Origin: Calothrix brevissima NIES-22 | GTDB taxonomy: Bacteria; Cyanobacteriota; Cyanobacteriia; Cyanobacteriales; Nostocaceae | Assembly: GCF_002367995.1 (NCBI RefSeq) | Contig: NZ_AP018207.1 | Coordinates: 806,001 to 870,000 of the forward strand | Length of the DNA: 64,000 nucleotides | Direction: 5' to 3' | In this document: piece after piece, positions 35,892-43,997 of the stretch | Layout of the letters: each line of letters opens with the position of its first letter | Position numbering within the stretch: position 1 is the stretch's first letter | Notes under the pieces: model-generated | Told to the model about the DNA's origin: nothing | Seen by the model: the letters and a program-made list of their open reading frames with translations, nothing else | The model's database searches: none | Translations under genes and position numbers: made by a program

Positions 35892-36167
35892 TTACTCATT
35901 AGGGAAATACTTACGCAGCATTTGCTCCAACTGTTGCACGCTAGCACGAGGCGAAGGACGGGGTAAAGGTTGCTCGCTCACGCCTTCCTGTTGGTGGTTG
36001 ACGAGATATAAAACGGGTATTTCATACTGATAAGCCAAAAACCAATCTTCACTTGTAGTAATATCACGGATTTCTAACTCAAAAGTCAGATTTTGAATTT
36101 TTTCCAGCTTTTCCTGCAAACCCTCACATAAATGACATCCCGGTTTGCTATATAAAATCAATCGCAT
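35892..36167 (-). CDS. Glutaredoxin-like (DUF836) thiol protein
   Basis: This 91-residue protein starts MRLILYSKPGCHLCEGLQEK, a thioredoxin-fold strand followed by a CHLC redox site, and has the cis-Pro element YEIPVLYLVN. It belongs to the small glutaredoxin-like group with CxLC active sites. The redox partner is unknown. It is the gene just upstream of murE and may share its transcript. An IS607-family element lies immediately upstream. Confidence 0.88.
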   Translation of the reverse strand: MRLILYSKPGCHLCEGLQEKLEKIQNLTFELEIRDITTSEDWFLAYQYEIPVLYLVNHQQEGVSEQPLPRPSPRASVQQLEQMLRKYFPNE

Positions 36168-36197
36168 TTGCTCCCATCCTTGCTTGCACTGATACTT

Positions 36198-36841
36198 TCA
36201 ACCTGGACATCTTTGAACATCTAAGACATTCTCAATATCTAGTACAACATCACCGACAGAGTCAGTGAAGGTGGTATCCCACATCGCCTTGAGGAAAATC
36301 CCCACGGCTCCATTAAAATCTCGGTCTATTTCATAACCGCAATTTGGACATTTAAAGTTCTTAGAACTACCTAGTTTTCTATGAACGTGACCGCATTTAG
36401 TGCAAGTCTTTGAAGTGTATTCTTCAGTTATTCTTACCAACTTGGAACCGTAACGGTTACACAAATGTTCTAGGGTTTGAGAAAACTGATAGAACGCCCA
36501 AGTCATCATTGCTCGTGCTGTTTTATTTTTTAACTTCCGCTTCTTTCTGACTATCAATCTAGTATTTTAGATACATTCAAATATTCGCACCATTGCGGGA
36601 TTAGACCGGAAGCTTTAAGCATAGTCCTAAAACCCATCTTTCCACCTTTGTTACCGATTTTTTCAAAACCTTGATTTTGATTAAGGTAAGCAATAGAAAT
36701 GTTATAAACTTTACGAACAGCAGCAACCCATTTTTTCCAAATAACAGCAAGCTCTTTACTTGGATATACTCGGTAGCTCACTGTCTTCAGTAATTTGTTT
36801 TTTGTACTTTCTAAGTCCGTACAATCTACAACTGAAGACAT
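36198..36841 (-). pseudogene. tnpB: tnpB remnant (RNA-guided nuclease of IS607), internally deleted and frameshifted
   Basis: The N-terminal part (36841-36554) reads LLKTVSYRVYPSKELAVIWK and ends GLIPQWCEYLNVSKILD at a TGA. The C-terminal part (from about 36557 in a shifted frame) continues IVRKKRKLKNKTARAMMTWA, with the zinc ribbon CTKCGH...CPNCGYEIDRDFNGAVGI. TnpB proteins are about 400 residues; only about 200 remain. The piece EYLNVSK matches the ExLNV of the second RuvC catalytic site and DRDFNGA the third, but the first RuvC Asp and the REC-like middle are gone. It cannot be an active nuclease. Any guide RNA would lie at its 3' end. Confidence 0.85.
36206..36229 (+). repeat. IS607 left-end pentamer array
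   Basis: GACAT at 36206-36210, AACAT at 36216-36220 and GACAT at 36225-36229 form a regularly spaced array inside the last codons of the tnpB remnant. The mirror-image array at 37396-37418 marks the other end. Transposases of this family assemble on several short repeats at each end. Confidence 0.65.
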
Positions 36842-37358
36842 GGACAATGGCAAGGATATCTTCGACCATTTCTCGTTCTGGGCTGAGGTTCTTTTGGTTG
36901 AGAACCAGTATTTCAGTCTGCTGCCTAGCACACAGCCATGAGATGATATCGAATCCAATACGGCAAAGCCTATCTTTGTGGGCAACGACAACAAGCTTGA
37001 TATTGTTGCTGAGAACTCTGTCCAGTAAGGTTTGAAGACCTTTTCGCTTGAAGTTAAGTCCGCTTCCAATGTCGGTGATAATCTCCGCATCGGGATAACG
37101 AGACTTAAGAAAGTTAACTTGTTGTTCAAGGTCAGTTTTTTGACTGCGGCTTGAAACTCTGGCATAAAGGACGGTAACTCGTTCATCTGCGGGATTACCG
37201 TGTCGAATAGGGATAACTGAATCGAGGTTATATCTTCTTTGACCTCCTTGGGTAAATATCCCTTCGATTTTTCCCGCTTCGAGCCACCTTTCAAGCGTTT
37301 TGGTACTGACTCCAAGTTTAGAGGCAGCAACTCTTGGTGGTACATAATTAGTTGACAT
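36756..37358 (-). CDS. tnpA: IS607-family serine transposase TnpA
   Basis: The 200-residue protein has a MerR-like helix-turn-helix at the N-terminus (PRVAASKLGVSTKTLERWLE) and a serine-recombinase domain with the nucleophile in VLYARVSSRSQKTDLEQQ. The supporting motifs VVAHKDRLCRIGFDIISWL and MVEDILAIVHVFSCRLYGLR are intact. It cuts and joins DNA through a 5'-phosphoserine intermediate with relaxed target choice. The gene overlaps the start of tnpB, as is usual in IS607. ATG at 37358 opens MSTNYVPPRV. Confidence 0.93.
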   Translation of the reverse strand: MSTNYVPPRVAASKLGVSTKTLERWLEAGKIEGIFTQGGQRRYNLDSVIPIRHGNPADERVTVLYARVSSRSQKTDLEQQVNFLKSRYPDAEIITDIGSGLNFKRKGLQTLLDRVLSNNIKLVVVAHKDRLCRIGFDIISWLCARQQTEILVLNQKNLSPEREMVEDILAIVHVFSCRLYGLRKYKKQITEDSELPSISK

Positions 37359-37395
37359 TTTGTATTTTTAGGCTACTTCTTCAGTAGAGTCTAAA

Positions 37396-37418
37396 ATGTC
37401 AAATATGTCTAGTATGTC
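37396..37418 (-). repeat. IS607 right-end pentamer array
   Basis: On the plus strand ATGTC occurs at 37396-37400, 37405-37409 and 37414-37418, i.e. GACAT three times on the minus strand at 9-bp spacing, just upstream of tnpA. It mirrors the left-end array. Confidence 0.65.
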
Positions 37419-37536
37419 TGAAGATTTATTTTCCTATCTCTAACTCCCATTTCTATCAGCCATCATAGGGTTAAACAGGATGGAGTTGATTCGATATTTT
37501 GAAGAAAAATCTCATTGTATTGTACATACAACCTTA

Positions 37537-37606
37537 CCAATGACCAATGACCAATGACCAATGACCAATGACCAATGACCAATGACCAATGACCAATGAC
37601 CAATGA
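37537..37606. repeat. Ten perfect CCAATGA heptamers
   Basis: Ten uninterrupted CCAATGA units (70 bp) lie between the IS607 element and the phytochrome gene. It is the longest perfect heptamer array in the window. Nothing else is supported between 37425 and 37893. Confidence 0.95.
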
Positions 37607-37893
37607 CAAATTTTCTATCCCAATCATTGATAATATTCATGTACGCGCCACATGACGATTGCTGCTCAAATCCATTTACAACACTTGCTGCATGAGCATA
37701 TTCAACAATTAGATTGACATATATTTTACTTGCTAACTTAGCGTCAGATGCCTATAAAATTTTATAATGTGTGCAAATACAGTGCAAATACGTAAGTATC
37801 TAATTCAATTTAGATAGATTACAAAGCTTGACTGGTTATACAGGGTTCGGTGCATCTACCTTTTAACACTTTATATGCAGGTATAAATACCGA

Positions 37894-40209
37894 ATGAATC
37901 ATCCTGACTACTTACAAAATTTAGACAGAATAATTGCCGAAGATAGTTTGCTAAATCGCATAACATCTCGAATTAGACAGTCTTTGGAACTAAAAGAGAT
38001 ATTAACCACCAGTGTTACAGAAATCAGAGCATTTTTGCAGACAGATCGGGTAATGGTATATCGCTTTGATCGTGATGGTAGTGGGGAAGTAGTTGCCGAA
38101 TCTATACATCAACAGCGTCTACCATCTCTGTTAGGGTTGCACTTTCCTGCTACTGACATTCCCCAAGAAGCGCGAGATATGTTTCTGCGAGCGCGACAGC
38201 GTTCAATTGTGAATGTAGCCAATGGGCGGATTGGGCTGTCACCATTAGATAGTCCAGATACTGGTAAATCTCTCAGTAGTGAAAATCTCTACTATCGCAC
38301 GGTAGACCAATGCCATATTGATTATCTAACGGCAATGGGCGTGCAGTCTTCGCTAGTTGTGCCTATTGTCCATCACGATCCTAAAGACCAATTAGCTAAA
38401 CCTAGATTATGGGGCTTGTTGGTATCACACCACAGTACGCCCAAAAATGTAGAGAAACGGGAACTGCAATTAGTCCAGCAAGCAGCAGATCACATAGCAG
38501 TAGCGATCGCCCAAAGTCACCTACTCAACCAAGTACGGAAAGAAAAGCAGCAAGAAGCGATCGTCAATCAAATCACTACTCTCTTACATTCCTTACCGAC
38601 AATTCAATGTCAAACTGCACTAGAAGCTACTGTTGCTGCTTTTGGTGGTAGTGGCGGTAGAGTTTATGTAGAACAAGGTGCTGAGTTATACACCTGTGGC
38701 GAACAGCCAACATTACCCCAAGGACAAGCAACTACTGTTATAGAACAACATCCTCTTTGGCAAGACTGGCTAGGGGAATGTAAAATAGGTAACATTTGGG
38801 CAATCAACGATCTGCATAAAGAACGCCATTGGCAAGATTTAGCGCCCCTATTCTCACAAACTAAAATCCGGGGGATGTTAATTATTCCCCTCAGCTACCG
38901 TCAAAGTTTTATCGGGATTTTAACTATTTTTCGTCCTGAATTTAATCAAGAAATTTTGTGGGCGGGAGAACGAGATACCAGCGACAGACAAAGACTACCC
39001 CGACTTTCCTTTGCAGCTTGGCTAGAAGAAAGAAAAGGACAAGCCCCTGAATGGAAGCCAGAAGAAATATCCTTAGGACGCGCCATAGCCGATCAATTTG
39101 CGATCGCTATTCACCAACAGCAAATGTACCACCAAGTCCAAACCCTGAACTCTAATTTAGAAAAATTAGTCACAGAGCGCACAGCCCAATTACAAAAATC
39201 TCTAGATATCACCAGAGTCATTAAGCAAGTTTCCGATCAAATACGTCGCAATCTCGACTATAAAATTACCTTACAAACCCTCGTGCAAGAAGTGCGCAAA
39301 CTTCTGAAAACAGACCGGGTATTAATTTATCAACTTTTTGGTGACGATGAAGGAGAAGTCATTGTTGAAGATGCAGACAGTAACTTGCGTCCAATTTTAG
39401 GGCTGAAAACACCATTAGAATGTTTTCCCGAAGAATCTGCCCGTCTTTACTTACGTGGTAGAGTCAGAGCCATTAATAATACAGTCTCAGAAGATATTAC
39501 ATCTTGTCATCGAGAATTTTTACTCAGTCTCCAGGTAAAAGCAAATTTAATCGTCCCCATTTCAATGGGTAACCAATTATGGGGATTAATTATTGCCCAT
39601 GAGTGTTTTACACCAAGAAATTGGCAAGAAGAAGAAATTGATTTGTTGCAGAATGTTGCTGATGAAGCGGTACTAACTATTCAGCACGCACAACTATATG
39701 AAAATAGTCGTGCAGCAGAATCAGCTGCTACAGAACAAGCCAAACAACTAGTACAAGCCCTAGAGCAAATTCAAAAAACCCAAGCACAACTAATTAAAAG
39801 TGAAAAAATGTCCAGCGTTGGGATCTGGGCTTTGGGTGTCGCCCATCAAATTCAAAACCCTGTTAACTTTATCTCTTCTCATCTTTCCGATATCGGCGAC
39901 AGCATCCAAAAATTGCTGGAACTTTTGCGCCTATATCAACTGAACTATCCTCAACCTAACGGGGAAATTAGCTATCACACCCAAGCCGTCAATTTAGAGT
40001 TTCTGATTCAGAAATTACCGAAAATTCTCTTAACCATGAAGCTACATGCCGATCGCATCAATTCTATGATGTCATCTTTACGCAGTTTTTCTTACCAAGA
40101 TGTAGTCGCCATGAAAATTACCAACCAGTCAGACAACTCAGAAATCAGAAATGTATTCTCTGAGCAATCAGAAATCCGTTCCTCTGAGTTTACCAAGGAA
40201 ACCTCTTAA
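37894..40209 (+). CDS. Knotless (Cph2-type) phytochrome with extra GAF and truncated kinase
   Basis: The 771-residue protein begins directly with a phytochrome GAF domain (about 15-210): DRVMVYRFDRDGSGEVVAES, FPATDIPQEAR with the DIP motif at 88-90, and the bilin-attachment Cys140-His141 in VDQCHIDYLTAMGV. A PHY-like GAF2 follows (about 225-410) with the tongue motifs WAG (356-358) and PRLSF (369-373). There is no N-terminal PAS, so it is group II (knotless). A third GAF (about 440-605) keeps ECF (509-511) and SCH (537-539). A DHp helix has HQIQNP (His651), with Gln replacing the Glu needed for phosphotransfer, and the ATPase domain is absent. It is probably a red/far-red photosensor with non-catalytic or partner-dependent output. 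Confidence 0.88.
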   Translation: MNHPDYLQNLDRIIAEDSLLNRITSRIRQSLELKEILTTSVTEIRAFLQTDRVMVYRFDRDGSGEVVAESIHQQRLPSLLGLHFPATDIPQEARDMFLRARQRSIVNVANGRIGLSPLDSPDTGKSLSSENLYYRTVDQCHIDYLTAMGVQSSLVVPIVHHDPKDQLAKPRLWGLLVSHHSTPKNVEKRELQLVQQAADHIAVAIAQSHLLNQVRKEKQQEAIVNQITTLLHSLPTIQCQTALEATVAAFGGSGGRVYVEQGAELYTCGEQPTLPQGQATTVIEQHPLWQDWLGECKIGNIWAINDLHKERHWQDLAPLFSQTKIRGMLIIPLSYRQSFIGILTIFRPEFNQEILWAGERDTSDRQRLPRLSFAAWLEERKGQAPEWKPEEISLGRAIADQFAIAIHQQQMYHQVQTLNSNLEKLVTERTAQLQKSLDITRVIKQVSDQIRRNLDYKITLQTLVQEVRKLLKTDRVLIYQLFGDDEGEVIVEDADSNLRPILGLKTPLECFPEESARLYLRGRVRAINNTVSEDITSCHREFLLSLQVKANLIVPISMGNQLWGLIIAHECFTPRNWQEEEIDLLQNVADEAVLTIQHAQLYENSRAAESAATEQAKQLVQALEQIQKTQAQLIKSEKMSSVGIWALGVAHQIQNPVNFISSHLSDIGDSIQKLLELLRLYQLNYPQPNGEISYHTQAVNLEFLIQKLPKILLTMKLHADRINSMMSSLRSFSYQDVVAMKITNQSDNSEIRNVFSEQSEIRSSEFTKETS

Positions 40210-40788
40210 TTAATTATAAGCGTTTTTAAATCCCAGGTATGATTTTGGCTGACGCAGAGACGGGAAGACTCGGTGAAGCATTAAGGTAGTCTTTCCCGTT
40301 ATTTTAAAATTCAAAATTCAAAATTCAAAATTCAAAATTTAAGAGAATGTTTTAAAAGTCCTGTCGTTGGTAGCATGTAGATTGGGTTGGGGACATCCAA
40401 TTTTTTAAATACCCAATAAATTTGTAGTGCGAGCATCTTGCTCGCTTTTGAACACCAGCGAGCAAGATGCTCACACTACGAAATATGGGTAATTTATTTT
40501 TTGTAACTACCTTGAGGCGCATTGACTACGCCGTTAAGAGTTCGTTTGTGGACTCTTAAGAATCCGCCGACTTTTTGCTTAAACAAGCGTAAAGCCTTCG
40601 GCATAGCTTCGCTTAACGCGCAGCGTGTCGCTAGACAAGCGAGGTTTAAGCAGTCGGGGGAGTGTTAAGCCCTAATGACTAATGACAAATGACAAATGAT
40701 TAATGACTAATGACAAAACGTTAAAGCCTCTCTGCAGCATCACAGAAAGGCTCGTAAAGTTTATTTGCTAAAAATTTGCTGGCTTTTT
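40210..40788. repeat. Repeat-filled intergenic region
   Basis: Five AAAATTC heptamers lie at 40308-40341. A long hairpin at 40424-40479 pairs GAGCATCTTGCTCGC with GCGAGCAAGATGCTC. At 40568-40660 a nested element pairs CCGACTTTTTGCTTAAAC with GTTTAAGCAGTCGG around GCCTTCGGCATAGCTTCGC, a sequence type dispersed in Nostocales genomes. ATGACAA/ATGACTA heptamers follow (40676-40717). No gene is seen. Confidence 0.8.
40725..40752 (-). terminator. Terminator hairpin of the 34-residue peptide gene
   Basis: On the minus strand AGCCTTTCTG pairs with CAGAGAGGCT (one G-U) around a short loop, followed by TTTAACGTTTT. It lies 36 bp after the small-gene stop. Confidence 0.7.
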
Positions 40789-40893
40789 TTAAAACGCATT
40801 CATGATGGTAATAATGCTAGCGCTTGTCAAAGCAATTAAAGCGCCCATAACTATAGATACACCCAAAGAACCTGGAGTTTTTGAACTGTTCAT
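40789..40893 (-). CDS. 34-residue single-span membrane peptide
   Basis: The frame starts with ATG at 40893 and encodes MNSSKTPGSLGVSIVMGALI, then ALTSASIITIMNAF and TAA. A short polar head precedes one hydrophobic helix of about 23 residues. AGGGA lies about ten bases before the ATG and a terminator hairpin follows at 40725-40752, so it looks like a complete monocistronic gene. The size and topology recall the small subunits of photosystems, cytochrome b6f or NDH-1, but I do not recognise it as any of the known ones. Confidence 0.6.
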   Translation of the reverse strand: MNSSKTPGSLGVSIVMGALIALTSASIITIMNAF

Positions 40894-41247
40894 TTTTTTG
40901 ATCCCTGCAAGTTAAGGATTCTTTAAGAATATCAGGATGGTATTTTATATCCATAGAAATACGGTAAAAGTTAAGATTCCGTAAAGTTTCTTAGTAAAGC
41001 CTGTAGCGATTACTTACAGAAGAGGCTGCTGAATTGCCGAAATTTATCCAGATGCAAGGACTGTCTGGGCTTTCTCTATATAGATTTGCTGATGTCAAGT
41101 ATATTTATACTGATTTAGTATCAATTACTACTAAACAATTACTTTAAAATTACCTCATTCCCTAGCGGTTTATGTGCCTTTTTGTGTACCTTTTTGGGAT
41201 AAAATAAATTTTGTTGAAGTTCAAGAACCATTTAGCAAGAAATTATC

Positions 41248-41973
41248 ATGACAGCTTCCACGATCTCTAAAACCCAAACAACCGAATTTGATCTAGAGCA
41301 GTTAAATCAACAATTTGAAACTGCCACTCCTAAAGAGATACTGGCCTGGTCTATAGAAAATATCCCCACAGGACTGGTACAAACCAGCGCCTTTAACGTG
41401 GATGACATGATAATTACCCATATTCTTTACTCTGAACTGAAACATCCAGTCCCAGTTATTTTTCTCGATACCCTATTCCACTTCCCCCAAACCTTAGAAT
41501 TAGTTGCAAAAAGCAAAGAAATCTATAACCTAGATTTGCAAACCTACAAAACTCCAGATGTAGATAGCCGCGAAGCTTTTATTGCAAAATATGGTGAAGC
41601 ACTTTGGGATAAAGATATTACCCAATTCCACCAAGTAACCAAAATTGAACCTCTGATGAGGGGTTTAGACGAACTCAACACCGTTGCTTGGATTACTGGT
41701 CGTCGTCGCGACCAAGCAGTCACCCGTGCTAACATGCCCTTTATAGAATTAGATAGCCAAGGACGCTTAAAAATTAATCCTTTAGCTAACTGGACACGCA
41801 AAGATAGCTGGCCTTACGTAGCTGAACATGGAGTAATTTACAATCCATTACACGACCAAGGTTATCCCAGCATTGGCGATGAACCCATCACCACCAAAGT
41901 TGGTGAAGGTGAAGACGAACGCGCTGGACGTTGGCGCGGAACCGGCAAAACTGAATGTGGAATTCATATTTAG
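41248..41973 (+). CDS. cysH: Phosphoadenylyl-sulfate (PAPS) reductase
   Basis: The 241-residue enzyme has the PAPS reductase fold: TSAFNVDDMIITHILYSEL, VIFLDTLFHFPQTLEL, WITGRRRDQAVTRANMPFIE and the C-terminal ECGIHI with the single catalytic Cys at 237. The extra Cys pairs that hold an iron-sulfur cluster in APS reductases are absent, so it should use PAPS with thioredoxin as donor. It makes sulfite in assimilatory sulfate reduction. ATG at 41248 opens MTASTISKTQTTEFD. Confidence 0.95.
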   Translation: MTASTISKTQTTEFDLEQLNQQFETATPKEILAWSIENIPTGLVQTSAFNVDDMIITHILYSELKHPVPVIFLDTLFHFPQTLELVAKSKEIYNLDLQTYKTPDVDSREAFIAKYGEALWDKDITQFHQVTKIEPLMRGLDELNTVAWITGRRRDQAVTRANMPFIELDSQGRLKINPLANWTRKDSWPYVAEHGVIYNPLHDQGYPSIGDEPITTKVGEGEDERAGRWRGTGKTECGIHI

Positions 41974-42000
41974 TCATTAGTCAGTGGTCAGTAGTAAGTG

Positions 42001-42124
42001 GTCAGTTGTTAGTGGTATGCGATCAAAGTATAAGTACATCACATACACAACAACTGGCCATTGTCCGTAGTAAATAGTCAGTTGTTGGTGGTATGTGGTC
42101 AAAGTATAAATGCATCACATACAC
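42001..42124 (+). repeat. Direct duplication of a 48-bp unit
   Basis: GTCAGTTGTTAGTGGTATGC...ACATACAC at 42001-42048 is repeated at 42077-42124 with about six differences, including both the heptamer part and the unique GATCAAAGTATAAGTACATC part. Each unit contains AAAGTATAA-(G/A)-(T/G)... CATCACATACAC. Confidence 0.85.
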
Positions 42125-42172
42125 TATGGAAAAGTTTTAAAGCTAATTCCATAGCAACTGACTATATAATGA

Positions 42173-42559
42173 ATGGCAAAATCGAATTTTGAGAACTTAC
42201 AAGTTTACCAATTAGCAGAAAAACTAGCTGACGAAATTTGGAATATTGTTGGCAGATGGGATGCATTTGCTAAAGATACCATCGGTAAACAAATTGTTCG
42301 TTCAGTAGATAGTATCGGTGCCAATATTGCAGAAGGTACTGGTCGGTACAACTTTCAGGAAAATCGCCGTTTTGTCAGAATAGCAAGAGGCTCTTTAAAC
42401 GAAACTAGGTACTGGTTGCGACGAGCTTATACTAGAAATCTTTTGACAAGTGAACAAGTTGATAAGCTTAAACCAATGGTTGATCAGCTATCACCTATGT
42501 TAAACGCTTATCTCAACTCCATAGGCGATTCCGGAAAAATCATAACCACTGACAACTGA
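42173..42559 (+). CDS. Four-helix bundle protein (23S rRNA-IVP family)
   Basis: The 128-residue protein starts MAKSNFENLQVYQLAEKLAD and contains the family signatures QIVRSVDSIGANIAEGTGRY and FVRIARGSLNETRYWLRRAY. These proteins were first found encoded in 23S rRNA intervening sequences; free-standing copies are common in cyanobacteria and often lie near retroelements or repeats. The role is unknown. It stands between a direct duplication and heptamer repeats, with no rRNA near. Confidence 0.9.
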   Translation: MAKSNFENLQVYQLAEKLADEIWNIVGRWDAFAKDTIGKQIVRSVDSIGANIAEGTGRYNFQENRRFVRIARGSLNETRYWLRRAYTRNLLTSEQVDKLKPMVDQLSPMLNAYLNSIGDSGKIITTDN

Positions 42560-42575
42560 CAACTGACAACTGACA
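42545..42575. repeat. CTGACAA heptamers overlapping the end of a gene
   Basis: Four CTGACAA units start inside the last codons of the four-helix bundle gene (ending TTDN-stop) and continue to just before sbcD. The array may have replaced the original C-terminus. Confidence 0.85.
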
Positions 42576-42586
42576 ACTAACTAATT

Positions 42587-43840
42587 ATGATTAAAATCCT
42601 CCATCTCTCAGATATCCATATGGGGAGTAGCTTCTCCCACGGACGTATTAATCCGACAACAGGGTTAAACACACGATTGGAGGATTTTGTCAATACTTTG
42701 TCTTTATGTATTGACCGAGCGATCGCCGATCCGGTAGATTTAGTCATATTTGGTGGTGATGCTTTTCCCGATGCGACTCCACCGCCTTATGTACAAGAAG
42801 CTTTTGCTAGTCAATTTCGCCGTCTGGTAGATGCAGAGATTCCAACGGTGCTGTTAGTGGGAAACCACGATCAACATTCTCAAGGCTTGGGTGGCGCGAG
42901 TTTAAATATTTACCGCACCTTGGGAGTGCGGGGTTTTGTGGTAGGCGATACTTTAACAACCCACAACATCCAAACCCGCAATGGGAAAGTGCAAGTTATT
43001 ACCCTACCTTGGCTGACACGTTCCACGTTAATGACGCGCCAAGAAACTGAAGGTTTATCAATTGCAGAAGTCAATCAACTGTTAACTGACAGGTTACAAG
43101 TTGTTTTAGAAGCAGAAATTCGCCGTCTCGATCCGGATGTACCTACTGTACTGTTAGCACATTTGATGGCTGACAATGCAACTTTGGGAGCCGAACGTTT
43201 ATTAGCTGTGGGGAAAGGTTTTACTCTCCCGTTATCTTTATTAACCAGACCTTGTTTTGATTATGTCGCCCTGGGACATGTGCATAAACATCAAAATTTG
43301 AATAAATCTAATAATCCCCCGGTGATATATCCCGGAAGTATTGAGCGGGTGGATTTTAGCGAGGAAAAAGAAGCTAAGGGTTATGTAATTGTAGAATTAG
43401 CGCCGGGTAAAGCAGATTGGGAGTTCTGTCCTTTACCCGTGCGGACTTTTCGGACAATTGAGGTAGATTTATCGAAAGCAGAAGATCCGCAAGCGGGATT
43501 AATTAAAGCGATCGCAAAATATGATATTCAAGATGCGGTAGTCCGGTTAATTTATAAACTTCGTTCTGAACAATTAGATGCTATTGATAATTCTTCGCTA
43601 CATGATGCTTTAAGTTCTGCTCATACCTATACTATTCAACCAGAATTAGTCAGTCAGTTGGCTAGACCCCGCATTCCCGAACTGAGTGCAAGTAGTAGCA
43701 TTGATCCATTTGAAGCATTGAAAACTTACTTAAGTAATCGCGAAGATCTCAAAGATATCGCCGGCTCAATGCTAGAAGCTGCGCAGAAGCTACTCGCTGA
43801 TGATGTAGAAGTCTGGCTAGAAGGCGCAACTCAGGAGTAG
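42587..43840 (+). CDS. sbcD: DNA repair exonuclease SbcD-like metallophosphoesterase
   Basis: The 417-residue protein has the calcineurin-like phosphoesterase motifs: ILHLSDIHMG at the start, VIFGGDAFPD, LLVGNHDQHS, VLLAHLMAD and ALGHVHKHQ, all supplying metal ligands. A C-terminal capping region follows (WEFCPLPVRTFRTIEVD onward). With the SbcC/Rad50 ATPase such proteins process DNA ends and hairpins. No sbcC gene is adjacent; it must be elsewhere if the pair is functional. ATG at 42587 is 11 bases after the heptamer array. Confidence 0.9.
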   Translation: MIKILHLSDIHMGSSFSHGRINPTTGLNTRLEDFVNTLSLCIDRAIADPVDLVIFGGDAFPDATPPPYVQEAFASQFRRLVDAEIPTVLLVGNHDQHSQGLGGASLNIYRTLGVRGFVVGDTLTTHNIQTRNGKVQVITLPWLTRSTLMTRQETEGLSIAEVNQLLTDRLQVVLEAEIRRLDPDVPTVLLAHLMADNATLGAERLLAVGKGFTLPLSLLTRPCFDYVALGHVHKHQNLNKSNNPPVIYPGSIERVDFSEEKEAKGYVIVELAPGKADWEFCPLPVRTFRTIEVDLSKAEDPQAGLIKAIAKYDIQDAVVRLIYKLRSEQLDAIDNSSLHDALSSAHTYTIQPELVSQLARPRIPELSASSSIDPFEALKTYLSNREDLKDIAGSMLEAAQKLLADDVEVWLEGATQE

Positions 43841-43940
43841 GATAAGTAAATTTTGCACAATTGTACAGACAAGGGCGATCGCATCTCTACGGGTGGGTGC
43901 ATAAACTGCAATCTAAAACTTAACATTAAAACTCATACAA

Positions 43941-43959
43941 GGGCGGGGTTTCCCCGCCC
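43941..43959. repeat. GC-rich hairpin between convergent genes
   Basis: GGGCGGGG and CCCCGCCC form an 8-bp stem with a 3-base loop. A relative with the same context (ACTCATA-AGGGCG) lies near 29183. A TGTACAGAC-type repeat copy precedes it at about 43860, and TTGACCA/TTGACTA heptamers follow to 43996. Confidence 0.75.
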
Positions 43960-43997
43960 CTACCGACCATTGACCATTGACTATTGACTATTGACAA

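Larger units (their letters stand above)
36198..37420 (-). mobile_element. IS607-family insertion sequence with deleted tnpB
   Basis: The element carries an intact serine-transposase gene (tnpA) and a shortened, frameshifted tnpB downstream of it. Three GACAT-type pentamers at about 10-bp spacing sit at the left end on the plus strand (36206-36229), and three more on the minus strand at the right end (37396-37418), so both ends appear preserved. IS607 elements lack terminal inverted repeats and do not duplicate their target, so the exact boundaries cannot be fixed by eye; those given are minimal. Confidence 0.8.

Noticed and set aside
36554..37345. 264-codon minus-strand open frame across tnpA
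   Set aside because: Only its last 96 codons (36841-36554) read as TnpB; the rest is the wrong frame of tnpA.
37652..37717. 21-codon plus-strand frame upstream of the phytochrome gene
   Set aside because: Too short, no ribosome binding site, and no recognisable family.
40500..40680. Possible structured RNA in the nested stems after the phytochrome gene
   Set aside because: The sequence matches dispersed repeat motifs seen in other Nostocales intergenic regions, and no RNA family is recognisable.
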